Origin: Chloroflexota bacterium
Lineage (GTDB): Bacteria > Chloroflexota > Limnocylindria > QHBO01
Length of the DNA stretch: 28,762 nt
NCBI GenBank assembly: GCA_020848055.1
Contig: JADLBB010000211.1
Span: forward strand, 1 to 28,762
Direction: 5' to 3'
Shown here: piece by piece, positions 15,683-23,526 of the stretch
Position numbering within the stretch: the first letter of the stretch is position 1
Layout: each line of letters opens with the position of its first letter
The notes under the pieces: model-generated
Told to the model about the DNA's origin: nothing
Database searches by the model: none
What the model saw: only the letters and a program-made list of their open reading frames with translations
Position numbers and translations under genes: made by a program

Positions 15683-18409
15683 CTATGGCGTCGGGCTGGG
15701 GCTGATGCTCGGCTCCTCGCTCTCGGTGGGCGTGGGCTCGACGCTCGGCCCGGGGGTGAGGCTGGGCGTCGGTGATGGGCTGGGCGTCGGTGATGGGCTG
15801 GGCGTGGGCGACGGCGACGGAGTCGAGGTCGGGATCTCGCCCGGCGTGCAGGTTTCGGTCGGGGCAAGCGGCGCGTCGATCGGTCCCGGGAACGGGCGGC
15901 GCAGGTTGGCGTTCAACTCGCTCTCACGGCCAGTCCAGCGCTCGATCCACTCCAGGTCCGATGCGACCCACGCCGGATGCCCCGCGTCCCAGTCGGCCAG
16001 GTCCAGGTAGACCCGCAGGTCCGGGGACGGCGGCGCCGGTGCGGCCGACGGATCGGGTGATCCCGATGGCGCGGCGGGCTCGAAGTCGCCGCAGCCGGGC
16101 TGCCAGATCTTGCCGGTCTGTGCCTCGATGGCGAGCTCGCGGTGGGTCGTATCGGTGCGGGTGGGCGGCCGATCGGCGCGGACCCACTCGGTCACCGTCG
16201 AGGTCGTGAATTGGCCCGGCAGCATGCCGCTGACGGCATCTATCTCGACCTCCACGACCGATGAGGGCGGACGGAAGTCGTAAACCGGCAGGTCGTTGAG
16301 CTCGGCGACCTCGGCCATGTAGTCGTGCCAGATGAAGGTCGGGCCGTCGGCGGCGAAGACGTCGGCGATGGGGGAGAAGTCGCTGTTGCCGACCCACACG
16401 CCGGTGACGATGGCGCCGTTCGGATCGTCGGGATCGTCCGGGTTGCCGGCCAGGTATCCGTATGCCTGCAGGTCGCGGAAGTCGTTGGTCGTGCCGGTCT
16501 TGAGCGTGGCGGGACGCCGGCCCTCATCGGTGGTCAGCTGGAAGCGGGGACCCCACAGGGAGTTCTGCGCCGGATCGGTGTTGTCGGCCAGGATGTCGGT
16601 CACCAGGAACGCGGACGCCGTCGAGATCACCTGTGTTCCTGGGTCGCCGTCGAGACCGTGGTCGTAGATGACGTTGCCGTTGCGGTCAAGGATGCGCTGG
16701 ATCAGGTACGGCCTGTGGTATCGGCCTCCGTTGGCGAGTGCACCGTACGCGGCGGCCAGGTCGAGCTGGTGCACCCCCAGGGTTCCGAGCGTCAGCGACG
16801 GCACTTCGTACTCTCCGTTGTGGGCGGGGTCGAACTGCAGGCCCAGCCGCTGGGCAAGATCGACCACGTTGTCGGTGCCGATCAGCTGTTGCGCCTTGCT
16901 GACCGGGACGTTGAGCGAGTACTTGAGGGCATCTCGCACCCGGACCGGCCCGCGCTCGCGGTTGTCGGCGTTGGGCGGATTGAAGCCGTCTGCGATATCG
17001 GTCCGGACGTCCATCAGCATCGAGGCGGGGGTGATGACGCCGGACTCGAACCCGGCGGCGTAGGTGATCGGCTTGAAGGCCGAGCCCGACTGTCGGTACG
17101 CCTGGCCGATGATGTCGAAGTTCGGCTGGTGGGCCGGAGTCGCCTCGCCGTAGAAGTTGGCCGACCCGACGTAGGCCAGCACGGCCCCCGTTCGGTAGTT
17201 GAGAGTCACCATCGCGTCGTTGTTGATGTTGCGGCCCTGTAGCTGTCGGATCCAGGCCATGGCGTCGGTGCCGTAGGTCGCCTCGAGCTCCTCGTCGCTC
17301 AACCGATCGAGGTCGTAGGCGATGCGAGCCCATTTCTCGGCCGGCACCTGGTAGCCGTCGTAGTCGAGCGTGGTGACGACGCGCAGCCCATCGGTGTCCA
17401 GCCGGCCCTCGCCTCCGAGCAGCTCGCCTGCCTCGCGGCGGACCGCGAAGACGAAATGCGGGGCGAGATAGTCGCGACTGCGGGGAGCGGCGAGGACGAT
17501 CTCCTCGTCCACGGCGGCGTCGTGCTCGGCCGGTGTGATGTATCCCTGCTGCTCCATCTGACGCAGGACGATGTCGCGCACGACCATGGCCTGGGCGGTG
17601 GGTGGGACCACGTACACCGTCTCGCCGTCGCGCTCGGTCGCGACGGCCTCGTTCGTCGGATCGAGTCTCGACGGGGCGCGCACGAGGCCTGCCAGCAGTG
17701 CGGCCTGACTGACGCTGAGCTGGTCATCGGGCGCATCGGAGGTGATGTCCTTGCCGTAGTAGACGTTGGCCGCGGCCCAGATGCCGTATGCGCTGTTGCC
17801 GTAATAGGACTGGTTCATGTACATGGCCAGGATCTTCTGCTTGCCCTCCTCGCCCGGAAAACGGCGGTCGAGCTGCAGCGCCAGCAGCGCCTCCTTGATC
17901 TTGCGCTCCACGCGCCGGGAGGGATCGGCCATGAATTCGGCGTCGAACAGGCGCATGCGCACGACCTGCTGGCAGATGGTCGAGGCGCCGGACACGGTCT
18001 CGCCGGCCTGGAAGTTCTGCAGGAAGGCCCGCACGATGCTGCTGAGGTCCACGCACGGGTTGGTCCAGAACGTCTGGTCCTCGGTCGCAACCTGCGCGTC
18101 GACCATGATCCGGGGAATCTGGTCGAACGTGATGGTGCGGCGGTTCTCGACCGCGAAGGTGGCCAGTTGCGTCCCATCGGCGGACAGGATGGTCGAGCCC
18201 TCCGCCAGCTTGAAGTCCTCGATGCCGTCCAGGCTAGGAAGGTCCGAGGTGTAGCGGGCATACACGCCCATGATGCCCACGAACATCGACACCGCCACCA
18301 CCCCGAACACGGCCAGGATCAGGCGCGGCAGCACGGTCGAGCCCGGGCGGCGGCGCCCACGCTGGCTCGGAGGCGGCCGTCGACCCGGCGGTGGGGGTCG
18401 GCGAGTCAT
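15683..18409 (-). CDS. Class A penicillin-binding protein (GT51 + transpeptidase) with Pro/Ser/Thr tail
   Basis: Bifunctional murein synthase of 908 residues. A basic Pro/Arg cytoplasmic N-terminus precedes a membrane anchor at about 27-49. The GT51 domain has catalytic E110 in ATEDQTF, then GASTICQQ (141-148), RKIKEALLALQLDRR and the MYMNQSYYGNSAYGIWAAAN block. Motif 1 reads EDQTFWTNPCVD where EDxxFxxHxG is usual. The transpeptidase has SAFK (443-446), SLN (498-500) and KTGT (637-640). After about residue 850 comes a tail made almost wholly of P, S, T and E, encoded partly by 18-bp repeats. ATG 18409 is chosen because TACCCT lies eight bases upstream; an ATG at 18463 is further 5'. Divergent from tyrS. 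Confidence 0.93.
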   Translation of the reverse strand: MTRRPPPPGRRPPPSQRGRRRPGSTVLPRLILAVFGVVAVSMFVGIMGVYARYTSDLPSLDGIEDFKLAEGSTILSADGTQLATFAVENRRTITFDQIPRIMVDAQVATEDQTFWTNPCVDLSSIVRAFLQNFQAGETVSGASTICQQVVRMRLFDAEFMADPSRRVERKIKEALLALQLDRRFPGEEGKQKILAMYMNQSYYGNSAYGIWAAANVYYGKDITSDAPDDQLSVSQAALLAGLVRAPSRLDPTNEAVATERDGETVYVVPPTAQAMVVRDIVLRQMEQQGYITPAEHDAAVDEEIVLAAPRSRDYLAPHFVFAVRREAGELLGGEGRLDTDGLRVVTTLDYDGYQVPAEKWARIAYDLDRLSDEELEATYGTDAMAWIRQLQGRNINNDAMVTLNYRTGAVLAYVGSANFYGEATPAHQPNFDIIGQAYRQSGSAFKPITYAAGFESGVITPASMLMDVRTDIADGFNPPNADNRERGPVRVRDALKYSLNVPVSKAQQLIGTDNVVDLAQRLGLQFDPAHNGEYEVPSLTLGTLGVHQLDLAAAYGALANGGRYHRPYLIQRILDRNGNVIYDHGLDGDPGTQVISTASAFLVTDILADNTDPAQNSLWGPRFQLTTDEGRRPATLKTGTTNDFRDLQAYGYLAGNPDDPDDPNGAIVTGVWVGNSDFSPIADVFAADGPTFIWHDYMAEVAELNDLPVYDFRPPSSVVEVEIDAVSGMLPGQFTTSTVTEWVRADRPPTRTDTTHRELAIEAQTGKIWQPGCGDFEPAAPSGSPDPSAAPAPPSPDLRVYLDLADWDAGHPAWVASDLEWIERWTGRESELNANLRRPFPGPIDAPLAPTETCTPGEIPTSTPSPSPTPSPSPTPSPSPTPSLTPGPSVEPTPTESEEPSISPSPTP
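15761..15814. repeat. Three tandem 18-bp repeats encoding the PBP tail
   Basis: Two identical copies of an 18-base unit (15761-15778 and 15779-15796; unit starts GCTGGGCGTC) and a third imperfect copy (15797-15814). On the minus strand each encodes six residues of the PSPTPS type, so copy changes keep the frame and only lengthen or shorten the tail. Confidence 0.8.
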
Positions 18410-18417
18410 GCCGCGGG

Positions 18418-18423
18418 AGGGTA
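18418..18423 (-). promoter_or_regulatory. -10 box TACCCT, leaderless promoter for the PBP gene
   Basis: On the minus strand TACCCT ends eight bases before ATG 18409, with no ribosome binding site. It lies back to back with the tyrS box, about 40 bases away. Confidence 0.55.
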
Positions 18424-18464
18424 GCACGCAACGCCGGACGGGGCTCGCAACCGGGTTCGGCACC

Positions 18465-18470
18465 TATACT
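18465..18470 (+). promoter_or_regulatory. -10 box TATACT, leaderless promoter for tyrS
   Basis: TATACT ends eight bases before the tyrS ATG. The bases between (CACCACCG) have no purine run, so translation probably starts at the RNA 5' end. There is no room for a T-box leader. Confidence 0.6.
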
Positions 18471-18478
18471 CACCACCG

Positions 18479-19768
18479 ATGTCCACGCCCGAAGAGCGTA
18501 CCGCGGTCCTCGACGACCTGGCCTGGCGCCGCATGATCGCCGACCACACCGACCTGGACGCCCTGCGCGCGGCCATGGCCGCGGGGTCCATCGCCTTCTA
18601 CGGCGGCTTCGACCCGACTGCTCCGAGCCTGCATTTCGGGAACCTCGTGCTGCTGGTCACCATGCGGCGCCTGCAGCTGGCCGGACACCGACCGATCGGC
18701 CTGGTGGGCGGCGCGACCGGGCTGGTCGGCGATCCGAGCGGGCGGACCAGTGAGCGCGAACTGCATGCGCCCGAGGTCGTGTCCGGCTGGGTCGAGCGCA
18801 TCCGCGGCCAGGTCGAACGCTACCTGTCGTTCGAGGGTGACAACGCGGCGATCATCGCCAACAACCTGGACTGGACGGCGCGCATGAGCGCCATCGACTG
18901 GCTGCGCGACATCGGCAAGCACTTCAGCGTCAGCCGCATGCTGGCCAAGGAATCGGTCAGCGCGCGCCTGGAGACCGGCGGCATCAGCTACACCGAGTTC
19001 AGCTACCAGGTGATGCAGGCGGTTGACTTCCTTGAGCTGTACCGTCGCCACGGCTGCGTCCTGCAGTTGGGAGGCAGCGACCAGTGGGGCAACCTGACCG
19101 CCGGCGTTGACCTCATCCGCCGCGTGGAGGGAGCCACGGTGCACGCCCTGGCGACGCCGCTCATCACGCGTCCGGACGGCGAGAAGTTCGGCAAGTCGAC
19201 CGGCTCGACGCTGTGGCTGGACCCGGCCCTGACCACGCCGTTCGCCTTCTACCAGTGGTTCGTCAACACCGATGACAGAGTCGCGGGCACCTACCTGCGC
19301 GTGTTCAGCTTTCGGACTGCGGCCGAGATTGCCGATCTCGAGGCGAGCGTGACTGCGCGCCCCGACGTCCGCGAGGCGCAACGAGCGCTGGCTCAGGAGA
19401 TCACCGCGCTCGTGCACGGTGCCGCCGCCGCCGAGCGTGCCGCCGAGGCGTCCGCCGCCCTGTTCGGGACGGGCGACCTCGGCACCCTGGATGCCGTCAC
19501 GCTGGAGGCCGCCTTCGCGGACCTGCCGCGCGCGAGCCTCGCGGCGTCGGACGGGCTGCCGTCGGTGCTGGACCTGTTCGTCGCGTCGGGCCTGGTGGAG
19601 AGCCGCGGGGCCGCGCGCCGGGTCGTTGCCGACGGCGGTGCCTATCTCAACAATCGACGCATGTCGGACCCGGCCGAGGTGCCCGACCGAGCCGAGCTGC
19701 TGGCGGGACGCTGGCTGCTCCTGCGGCGCGGGAAGCGGAACCTGGCGGTGGCGGAGGTCGCGCGATGA
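18479..19768 (+). CDS. tyrS: Tyrosyl-tRNA synthetase
   Basis: Class I synthetase charging tRNA-Tyr, 429 residues as in the bacterial TyrS family. Signature HFGN (52-55, the HIGH motif) follows GGFDPTAPSLH. Further marks are GDPSGRTSER, YTEFSYQVMQAVDF, LQLGGSDQWGN and the KMSKS loop KFGKS (236-240). The C-terminus is an S4-type RNA-binding domain (PSVLDLFVASGLVESRGAAR, then YLNNRRM). The start is fixed by the -10 box eight bases upstream. The stop overlaps the next gene's start as ATGA. Confidence 0.96.
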   Translation: MSTPEERTAVLDDLAWRRMIADHTDLDALRAAMAAGSIAFYGGFDPTAPSLHFGNLVLLVTMRRLQLAGHRPIGLVGGATGLVGDPSGRTSERELHAPEVVSGWVERIRGQVERYLSFEGDNAAIIANNLDWTARMSAIDWLRDIGKHFSVSRMLAKESVSARLETGGISYTEFSYQVMQAVDFLELYRRHGCVLQLGGSDQWGNLTAGVDLIRRVEGATVHALATPLITRPDGEKFGKSTGSTLWLDPALTTPFAFYQWFVNTDDRVAGTYLRVFSFRTAAEIADLEASVTARPDVREAQRALAQEITALVHGAAAAERAAEASAALFGTGDLGTLDAVTLEAAFADLPRASLAASDGLPSVLDLFVASGLVESRGAARRVVADGGAYLNNRRMSDPAEVPDRAELLAGRWLLLRRGKRNLAVAEVAR

Positions 19769-20013
19769 GGGCGGCCTTCGTCACCGGCGCACTGGCCGGT
19801 GGCTTTGCCGTCGCCGTGCTGGCCACCGCGGCCATCTGGGTGGTCACGCTCGCGTCGGGGTCGACCGCTCCGTGGGCAAGCGCCGCGTGGATCGTGCCGC
19901 TGGTGGGCGTCGTCGGGGCGGCCGCGACCTATGCGGGCGAGGTGATCGTCCACCGGCTGACACAGGACCGCAAGCGCGAGACGGGCGAGCCCTGGGCATT
20001 CCGTGAGGACTGA
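19765..20013 (+). CDS. Small two-helix membrane protein of unknown function
   Basis: 82 residues. Two hydrophobic stretches, AFVTGALAGGFAVAVLATAA and AAWIVPLVGVVGAAATYAGE, are joined by a short loop, and a charged C-terminal tail HRLTQDRKRETGEP probably lies in the cytoplasm. I recognise no family. It is translationally coupled to tyrS by ATGA and ends 16 bases from the convergent EF-G-like gene. GC-rich third positions support it as a real gene. Confidence 0.6.
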   Translation: MRAAFVTGALAGGFAVAVLATAAIWVVTLASGSTAPWASAAWIVPLVGVVGAAATYAGEVIVHRLTQDRKRETGEPWAFRED

Positions 20014-20029
20014 AGCCCCCGAAGCCTGA

Positions 20030-22114
20030 TCAGTGCCCGGCCCGCTCCGAGGCGTGACCGCTGGCGGCGGCAGCATCGGCGACGACCTTGTCGGCGATGT
20101 TGTGCGGCACCTCGGCATAGTGGTCAAGGCGCCAGCTGAACCGGCCGCGGCCCTGGGTGATCGAGCGCAGCTCGGTGGCGTACCCGAACATCTCCGCCTG
20201 CGGCACCTGGGCTCGCAGGTGCTGCATGCCGTCGGCGGAGTCCATGCCCAGGACGTGGCCGCGCTTCGAGGTGATCTGGCCCATGACGTCGCCCATGTAG
20301 GCATCGGGCACGACGATCTCGACCTCGATGATCGGCTCCAGCAGCGCGGGTGACCCCGCGTCGAACGCCTTCTTCAGGGCCTGCGAGGCGGCGATCTTGA
20401 AGGCCATCTCCGAGCTGTCCACGGTGTGGTACGAGCCGTCGACGAGGGTCGCCTGCAGGTCCACCACCGGGTAGCCAGCCAGCACGCCCTCGGCCATCGC
20501 CTCGCGCAGGCCCTTCTCCACGGCCGGGATGTACTGCTTGGGCACCACGCCACCCACGATGCGGTCGCCGAACACGAATCCGGTGCCCATCTCGCCGGGC
20601 GCGAACTCGATGACCACGTGCCCGTACTGACCGTGGCCGCCGGTCTGGCGCTTGAACTTGTTGTCTATGCGCGCGGCGGAGCGGATGGTCTCGCGGTAGG
20701 GCACCCTCGGCGTGGCGGTGCGCACCGCGGCGCCAAACTTGCGCTTCAGTCGTTCGATGATGACGTCCACGTGGGCATCGCCCATGGCGGTCAGGATCGT
20801 CTCGCCGGTGCCTTCCTCGCGCCGGATCTCGATCGCCGGTTCCTCCTCGGCCAACCGGTGCAGCGCCTGCCCCAGCTTGTCGAGGTCCGCCTTGGATTCC
20901 GGCTCGATGGCCACCTGGAGCGACGGAGCGCCAAAGGCCAGGCCGGGCAGCTCGACCGCGCTGGAGCGATCGGCCACCAGCGTGTCGCCCGCCATGGTCG
21001 AGGTCAGCTTGGCAACCGCGGCGATGTCGCCCGGGCCGATCCTGGCCAGCGTCTCGGTGTCCTTGCCGTGGACCGACAGCCAGTTGCCGACTCGCTCCTC
21101 CTCGCGCCGGTTGACGTTGTAGACGTGCGACTGGCCGGGTAGGCTGCCGCGGATGACACGGAAGTAGGTCAGGCGCCCGACGAACGGGTCGGCGGTGGCC
21201 TTGAACACCTGCGCGGTGAACGGACCGTCTGGATCCGGCCTCACCTCGCTGCCATCGAGCGCGGTGCGCATGCCCACCTCGGCCGGCGACGGCACGTGCC
21301 GCACGATCATGGCCATCAGCTCCCGGACGCCGATGTTGCGCAGCGCCGATCCCACGAAGACCGGAACCACGCTGCCCTCCCGAGTGCCCTTGTGTATGGC
21401 GGCCTCGATCTCCTCGTCGCTGAAGGCCTCGCCGTCGAGGTACTTCATCATCAGTTCATCGCTGGCCTCGGCCGCCGCTTCCACCAGCGCATCGCGCCTC
21501 GTGTGCTCGATGCCGGCCAGATCGTCCGGGATCGGCACTTCCTTCGGCGTGCCACCCTCGTAGACGGTCGCGTGCTCCTCGATGACGTCCACGTAGCCAC
21601 GGAACCCCTCGGCCGAACCGATCGGCAGGTAGACGGGGGCGATCTTCGGCCCGAACCGCGCCTTCAGCTGGTCGAGGGTGGCGTCGTAGTTGGCGTTCTC
21701 GCGATCCATCTTGTTGATGAAGATCATGCGCGGCAGGTCGCGTGCGTCGGCCAGCTTCCAGACCTCCTCGGTCCCGACCTCGACCCCGGCTGAGGCGTCT
21801 ATCACCACGATGGCCGCATCAACCGCGGCCAGCGCCTCGACCACGTCGGCCTGGAAGTCGGCGTAGCCGGGGGTGTCAACCAGCGTGATGCGGGTGCCGG
21901 CATGCTCGAGCGAGGCGATGGCCAGGTTGACGCTCTGGCCGCGCTTGTGCTCATCCGGATCCCAATCAAGCACCGTCGTGCCGGCCTCGACCGTGCCGAG
22001 TCGCGAGATGGCGCCGGCATCGAGCAGCATTGCCTCGGCCAGGCTCGTCTTGCCGGCGCCGCCGTGGGAGATGAGGGCGACGTTGCGGATCCGATCGGGG
22101 GTCGTGGGCTTCAT
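20030..22114 (-). CDS. EF-G-2 type elongation factor G homologue
   Basis: A 694-residue translational GTPase with the five-domain EF-G layout: P-loop GGAGKTS (18-24), DTPGYADF (80-87), NKMD (134-137), domain II with FTAQVFKATADPFVGRLTYF, domain IV with GGHGQYGHVVIEFAPGE, and domain V with PIIEVEIVVPDAYMGDVMGQ. It differs from canonical EF-G: the P-loop lacks HxDAGKT, the switch I RGITI segment is RGQSVNL, and the catalytic His of DTPGHVDF is Tyr. These are marks of the EF-G-2 group (Thermus EF-G-2, mycobacterial FusA2), whose role is unsettled. A canonical fusA must be elsewhere. ATG 22114 has AAGGAG five bases upstream. Confidence 0.9.
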   Translation of the reverse strand: MKPTTPDRIRNVALISHGGAGKTSLAEAMLLDAGAISRLGTVEAGTTVLDWDPDEHKRGQSVNLAIASLEHAGTRITLVDTPGYADFQADVVEALAAVDAAIVVIDASAGVEVGTEEVWKLADARDLPRMIFINKMDRENANYDATLDQLKARFGPKIAPVYLPIGSAEGFRGYVDVIEEHATVYEGGTPKEVPIPDDLAGIEHTRRDALVEAAAEASDELMMKYLDGEAFSDEEIEAAIHKGTREGSVVPVFVGSALRNIGVRELMAMIVRHVPSPAEVGMRTALDGSEVRPDPDGPFTAQVFKATADPFVGRLTYFRVIRGSLPGQSHVYNVNRREEERVGNWLSVHGKDTETLARIGPGDIAAVAKLTSTMAGDTLVADRSSAVELPGLAFGAPSLQVAIEPESKADLDKLGQALHRLAEEEPAIEIRREEGTGETILTAMGDAHVDVIIERLKRKFGAAVRTATPRVPYRETIRSAARIDNKFKRQTGGHGQYGHVVIEFAPGEMGTGFVFGDRIVGGVVPKQYIPAVEKGLREAMAEGVLAGYPVVDLQATLVDGSYHTVDSSEMAFKIAASQALKKAFDAGSPALLEPIIEVEIVVPDAYMGDVMGQITSKRGHVLGMDSADGMQHLRAQVPQAEMFGYATELRSITQGRGRFSWRLDHYAEVPHNIADKVVADAAAASGHASERAGH

Positions 22115-22119
22115 CGGTG

Positions 22120-22125
22120 CTCCTT
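22120..22125 (-). promoter_or_regulatory. Ribosome binding site AAGGAG of the EF-G homologue
   Basis: AAGGAG on the minus strand, five bases before ATG 22114. It decides the start against the many upstream in-frame codons. Confidence 0.75.
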
Positions 22126-22146
22126 GCGCATGGGGAGTCGGCAGCG

Positions 22147-22171
22147 CCGAGGCCGATGGAATCCGCCTCGG
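22147..22171 (-). promoter_or_regulatory. Hairpin in the EF-G-homologue leader
   Basis: CCGAGGC (22147-22153) and GCCTCGG (22165-22171) form a perfect seven-base stem with an 11-base loop, between the TATAAT box and the AAGGAG site. There is no T-tract. A regulatory role is only a guess. Confidence 0.3.
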
Positions 22172-22198
22172 GAACCTGATGGCTGGAGGTGGACGGTC

Positions 22199-22204
22199 AT
22201 TATA
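22199..22204 (-). promoter_or_regulatory. -10 box TATAAT for the EF-G homologue
   Basis: A perfect TATAAT on the minus strand, overlapping the TAA stop of the upstream unknown gene. It would give a leader of about 75 bases that holds a hairpin and AAGGAG. I find no convincing -35 at 16-18 bases. Confidence 0.5.
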
Positions 22205-22679
22205 GGTTGGCGCCGCTCTCGCTGGCCGCCGCTGCGTCGGCGGTCGAGTCGGCCAGCCACCGGCGCTCACCTGCCGCGAATCGGCCGAAGACCCAGCCCG
22301 GACCGAACTCGGTCGCCAGATCGATCGTGCGGCCGACGGTCCGGAACTCGTGGCGGGTCTCGTACCCGGCTCGGATTGCGTCGTCCAGGCTGCGGCCCGA
22401 CAGGCGCAGCGCGTATTGGGTCCCAAGCGCCGCCGCGACCAGCAGGCCACTGGCCGGATGGACGATGGCCGCTCCACCGGCCACGAGGCATCGGGCATCC
22501 CCGGGTAGGACGGATGCAAGGTCGTTCCAGAGCCAGTCCACCAGGTCGGGGTTGGCGCCAAGACGCCAGGTGTCGGTCGCCTCGGTAACCGGTCCTATCG
22601 GCACCTGGTCCGGTGGCAGGCCACCCCCGAGATGGCGGAGCGGCCCGGCGTTGGAAGGAACTTCGGCTGGTGGGGGCAT
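22200..22679 (-). CDS. Conserved-looking protein of unknown function
   Basis: 159 residues from ATG 22679. A Pro-rich start (MPPPAEVPSNAGPLRHLGGG) leads into TDTWRLGANPDLVDWLWNDL, GDARCLVAGGAAIVHPASGL, LSGRSLDDAIRAGYETRHEF and FGPGWVFGRFAAGERRWLAD. The fold looks alpha/beta and soluble, with no signal peptide. I do not recognise the family. The frame is open upstream to 22904, but that part overlaps yebC and is not protein-like. A TACGAT box lies 12 bases before the start. It is divergent from yebC and directly upstream of the EF-G homologue, whose -10 box overlaps its stop. Confidence 0.55.
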   Translation of the reverse strand: MPPPAEVPSNAGPLRHLGGGLPPDQVPIGPVTEATDTWRLGANPDLVDWLWNDLASVLPGDARCLVAGGAAIVHPASGLLVAAALGTQYALRLSGRSLDDAIRAGYETRHEFRTVGRTIDLATEFGPGWVFGRFAAGERRWLADSTADAAAASESGANL

Positions 22680-22724
22680 GAGGCGGCATCCATCGTAGGC
22701 GACTGACCGATCGGACGCGATTGC

Positions 22725-22730
22725 TAGAAT
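22725..22730 (+). promoter_or_regulatory. -10 box TAGAAT for yebC
   Basis: TAGAAT with CTGACC (22703-22708) 16 bases upstream forms a fair promoter. The leader would be about 30 bases and contains GAGGGA before ATG 22768. Confidence 0.45.
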
Positions 22731-22767
22731 GGCGGCCGCACGAAACATCGAACGATCGAGGGATTCC

Positions 22768-23526
22768 ATGTCCGGCCACAGCAAGTGGTCCACCATCAAG
22801 CGCCAGAAGGGCGCCAACGACGCGAAGCGCGGCGCCCTGTTCACCAAGCTGGCACGCGAGATCATCACGGCCGCCCGCACCGGCGGCGGCGATCTCGATG
22901 CCAACTATCGCCTGCGCATGGCCGTCGACAAGGCCAAGGCCAACTCGATGCCCGCCGACAACATCAAGCGCGCGATCGAGAAGGGCGCCGGCGGCGGCGC
23001 CGATGGCGAGCAGTACGACGAGGTCACCTACGAGGGCATCGGCCCGGCCAGCGTGGCCGTGATCGTGGCTGCCATGACCGACAACCGCAACCGCACCGCC
23101 TCGGAGATCCGCAGCGTGTTCAGCAAGCACGGCGGCTCGCTCTCAACCGTGGCGTGGCAGTTCGAGCAACGCGGGCTGCTGACCGTCCCCCTCAACGGCC
23201 GCGATCCCGATGAGATCACTTTGGCCGCGATCGACGCCGGTGCGGCCGATGTCGCGGCGCCCGACGAGGGGAGCATCACGATCACGACCGTTCCGGCCGA
23301 CCTGGAGGCCGTCCGGCGCGCCCTGTCCGATGCCGGCTACGAGGCCGACTCGGCCGAGCTGTCGATGGAACCGACCACGACCGTCGAGATCACCGACGAG
23401 AAGGCGGCTCGCTCGGTGCTGCAGTTCGTCGAGCGGCTCGAGGACCTCGACGACGTCCAGGCCGTGTACGCCAACTTCGACATACCGGTCGAGCTGCTGG
23501 AGCAACTCGAGGCGCAAGTGGCCTAG
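22768..23526 (+). CDS. yebC: YebC/PmpR family protein
   Basis: 252 residues. The N-terminus MSGHSKWSTIKRQKGANDAK followed by RGALFTKLAREI is the family hallmark and fixes the start at ATG 22768, which has GAGGGA (22758-22763) upstream; the earlier ATG 22729 lies on the -10 box. Also typical are NYRLRMAVDKAKANSMPADN, YEGIGPASVAVIVAAMTDNR, AWQFEQRG and the C-terminal LQFVERLEDLDDVQAVYANF. YebC proteins were annotated as transcription regulators; recent work shows a role in translating proline-rich stretches. It often sits beside ruvCAB; here the ArsR operon lies between. Its stop overlaps the opposing ArsR stop in CTAG. Confidence 0.95.
   Translation: MSGHSKWSTIKRQKGANDAKRGALFTKLAREIITAARTGGGDLDANYRLRMAVDKAKANSMPADNIKRAIEKGAGGGADGEQYDEVTYEGIGPASVAVIVAAMTDNRNRTASEIRSVFSKHGGSLSTVAWQFEQRGLLTVPLNGRDPDEITLAAIDAGAADVAAPDEGSITITTVPADLEAVRRALSDAGYEADSAELSMEPTTTVEITDEKAARSVLQFVERLEDLDDVQAVYANFDIPVELLEQLEAQVA

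Noticed and set aside
15761..15814. Possible CRISPR-like or regulatory repeat array
   Set aside because: The 18-base units are directly adjacent without spacers and encode a regular PSPTPS peptide in the PBP tail.
20014..20029. Terminator between the two-helix membrane protein and the EF-G homologue
   Set aside because: Only 16 bases with no hairpin or T-tract.
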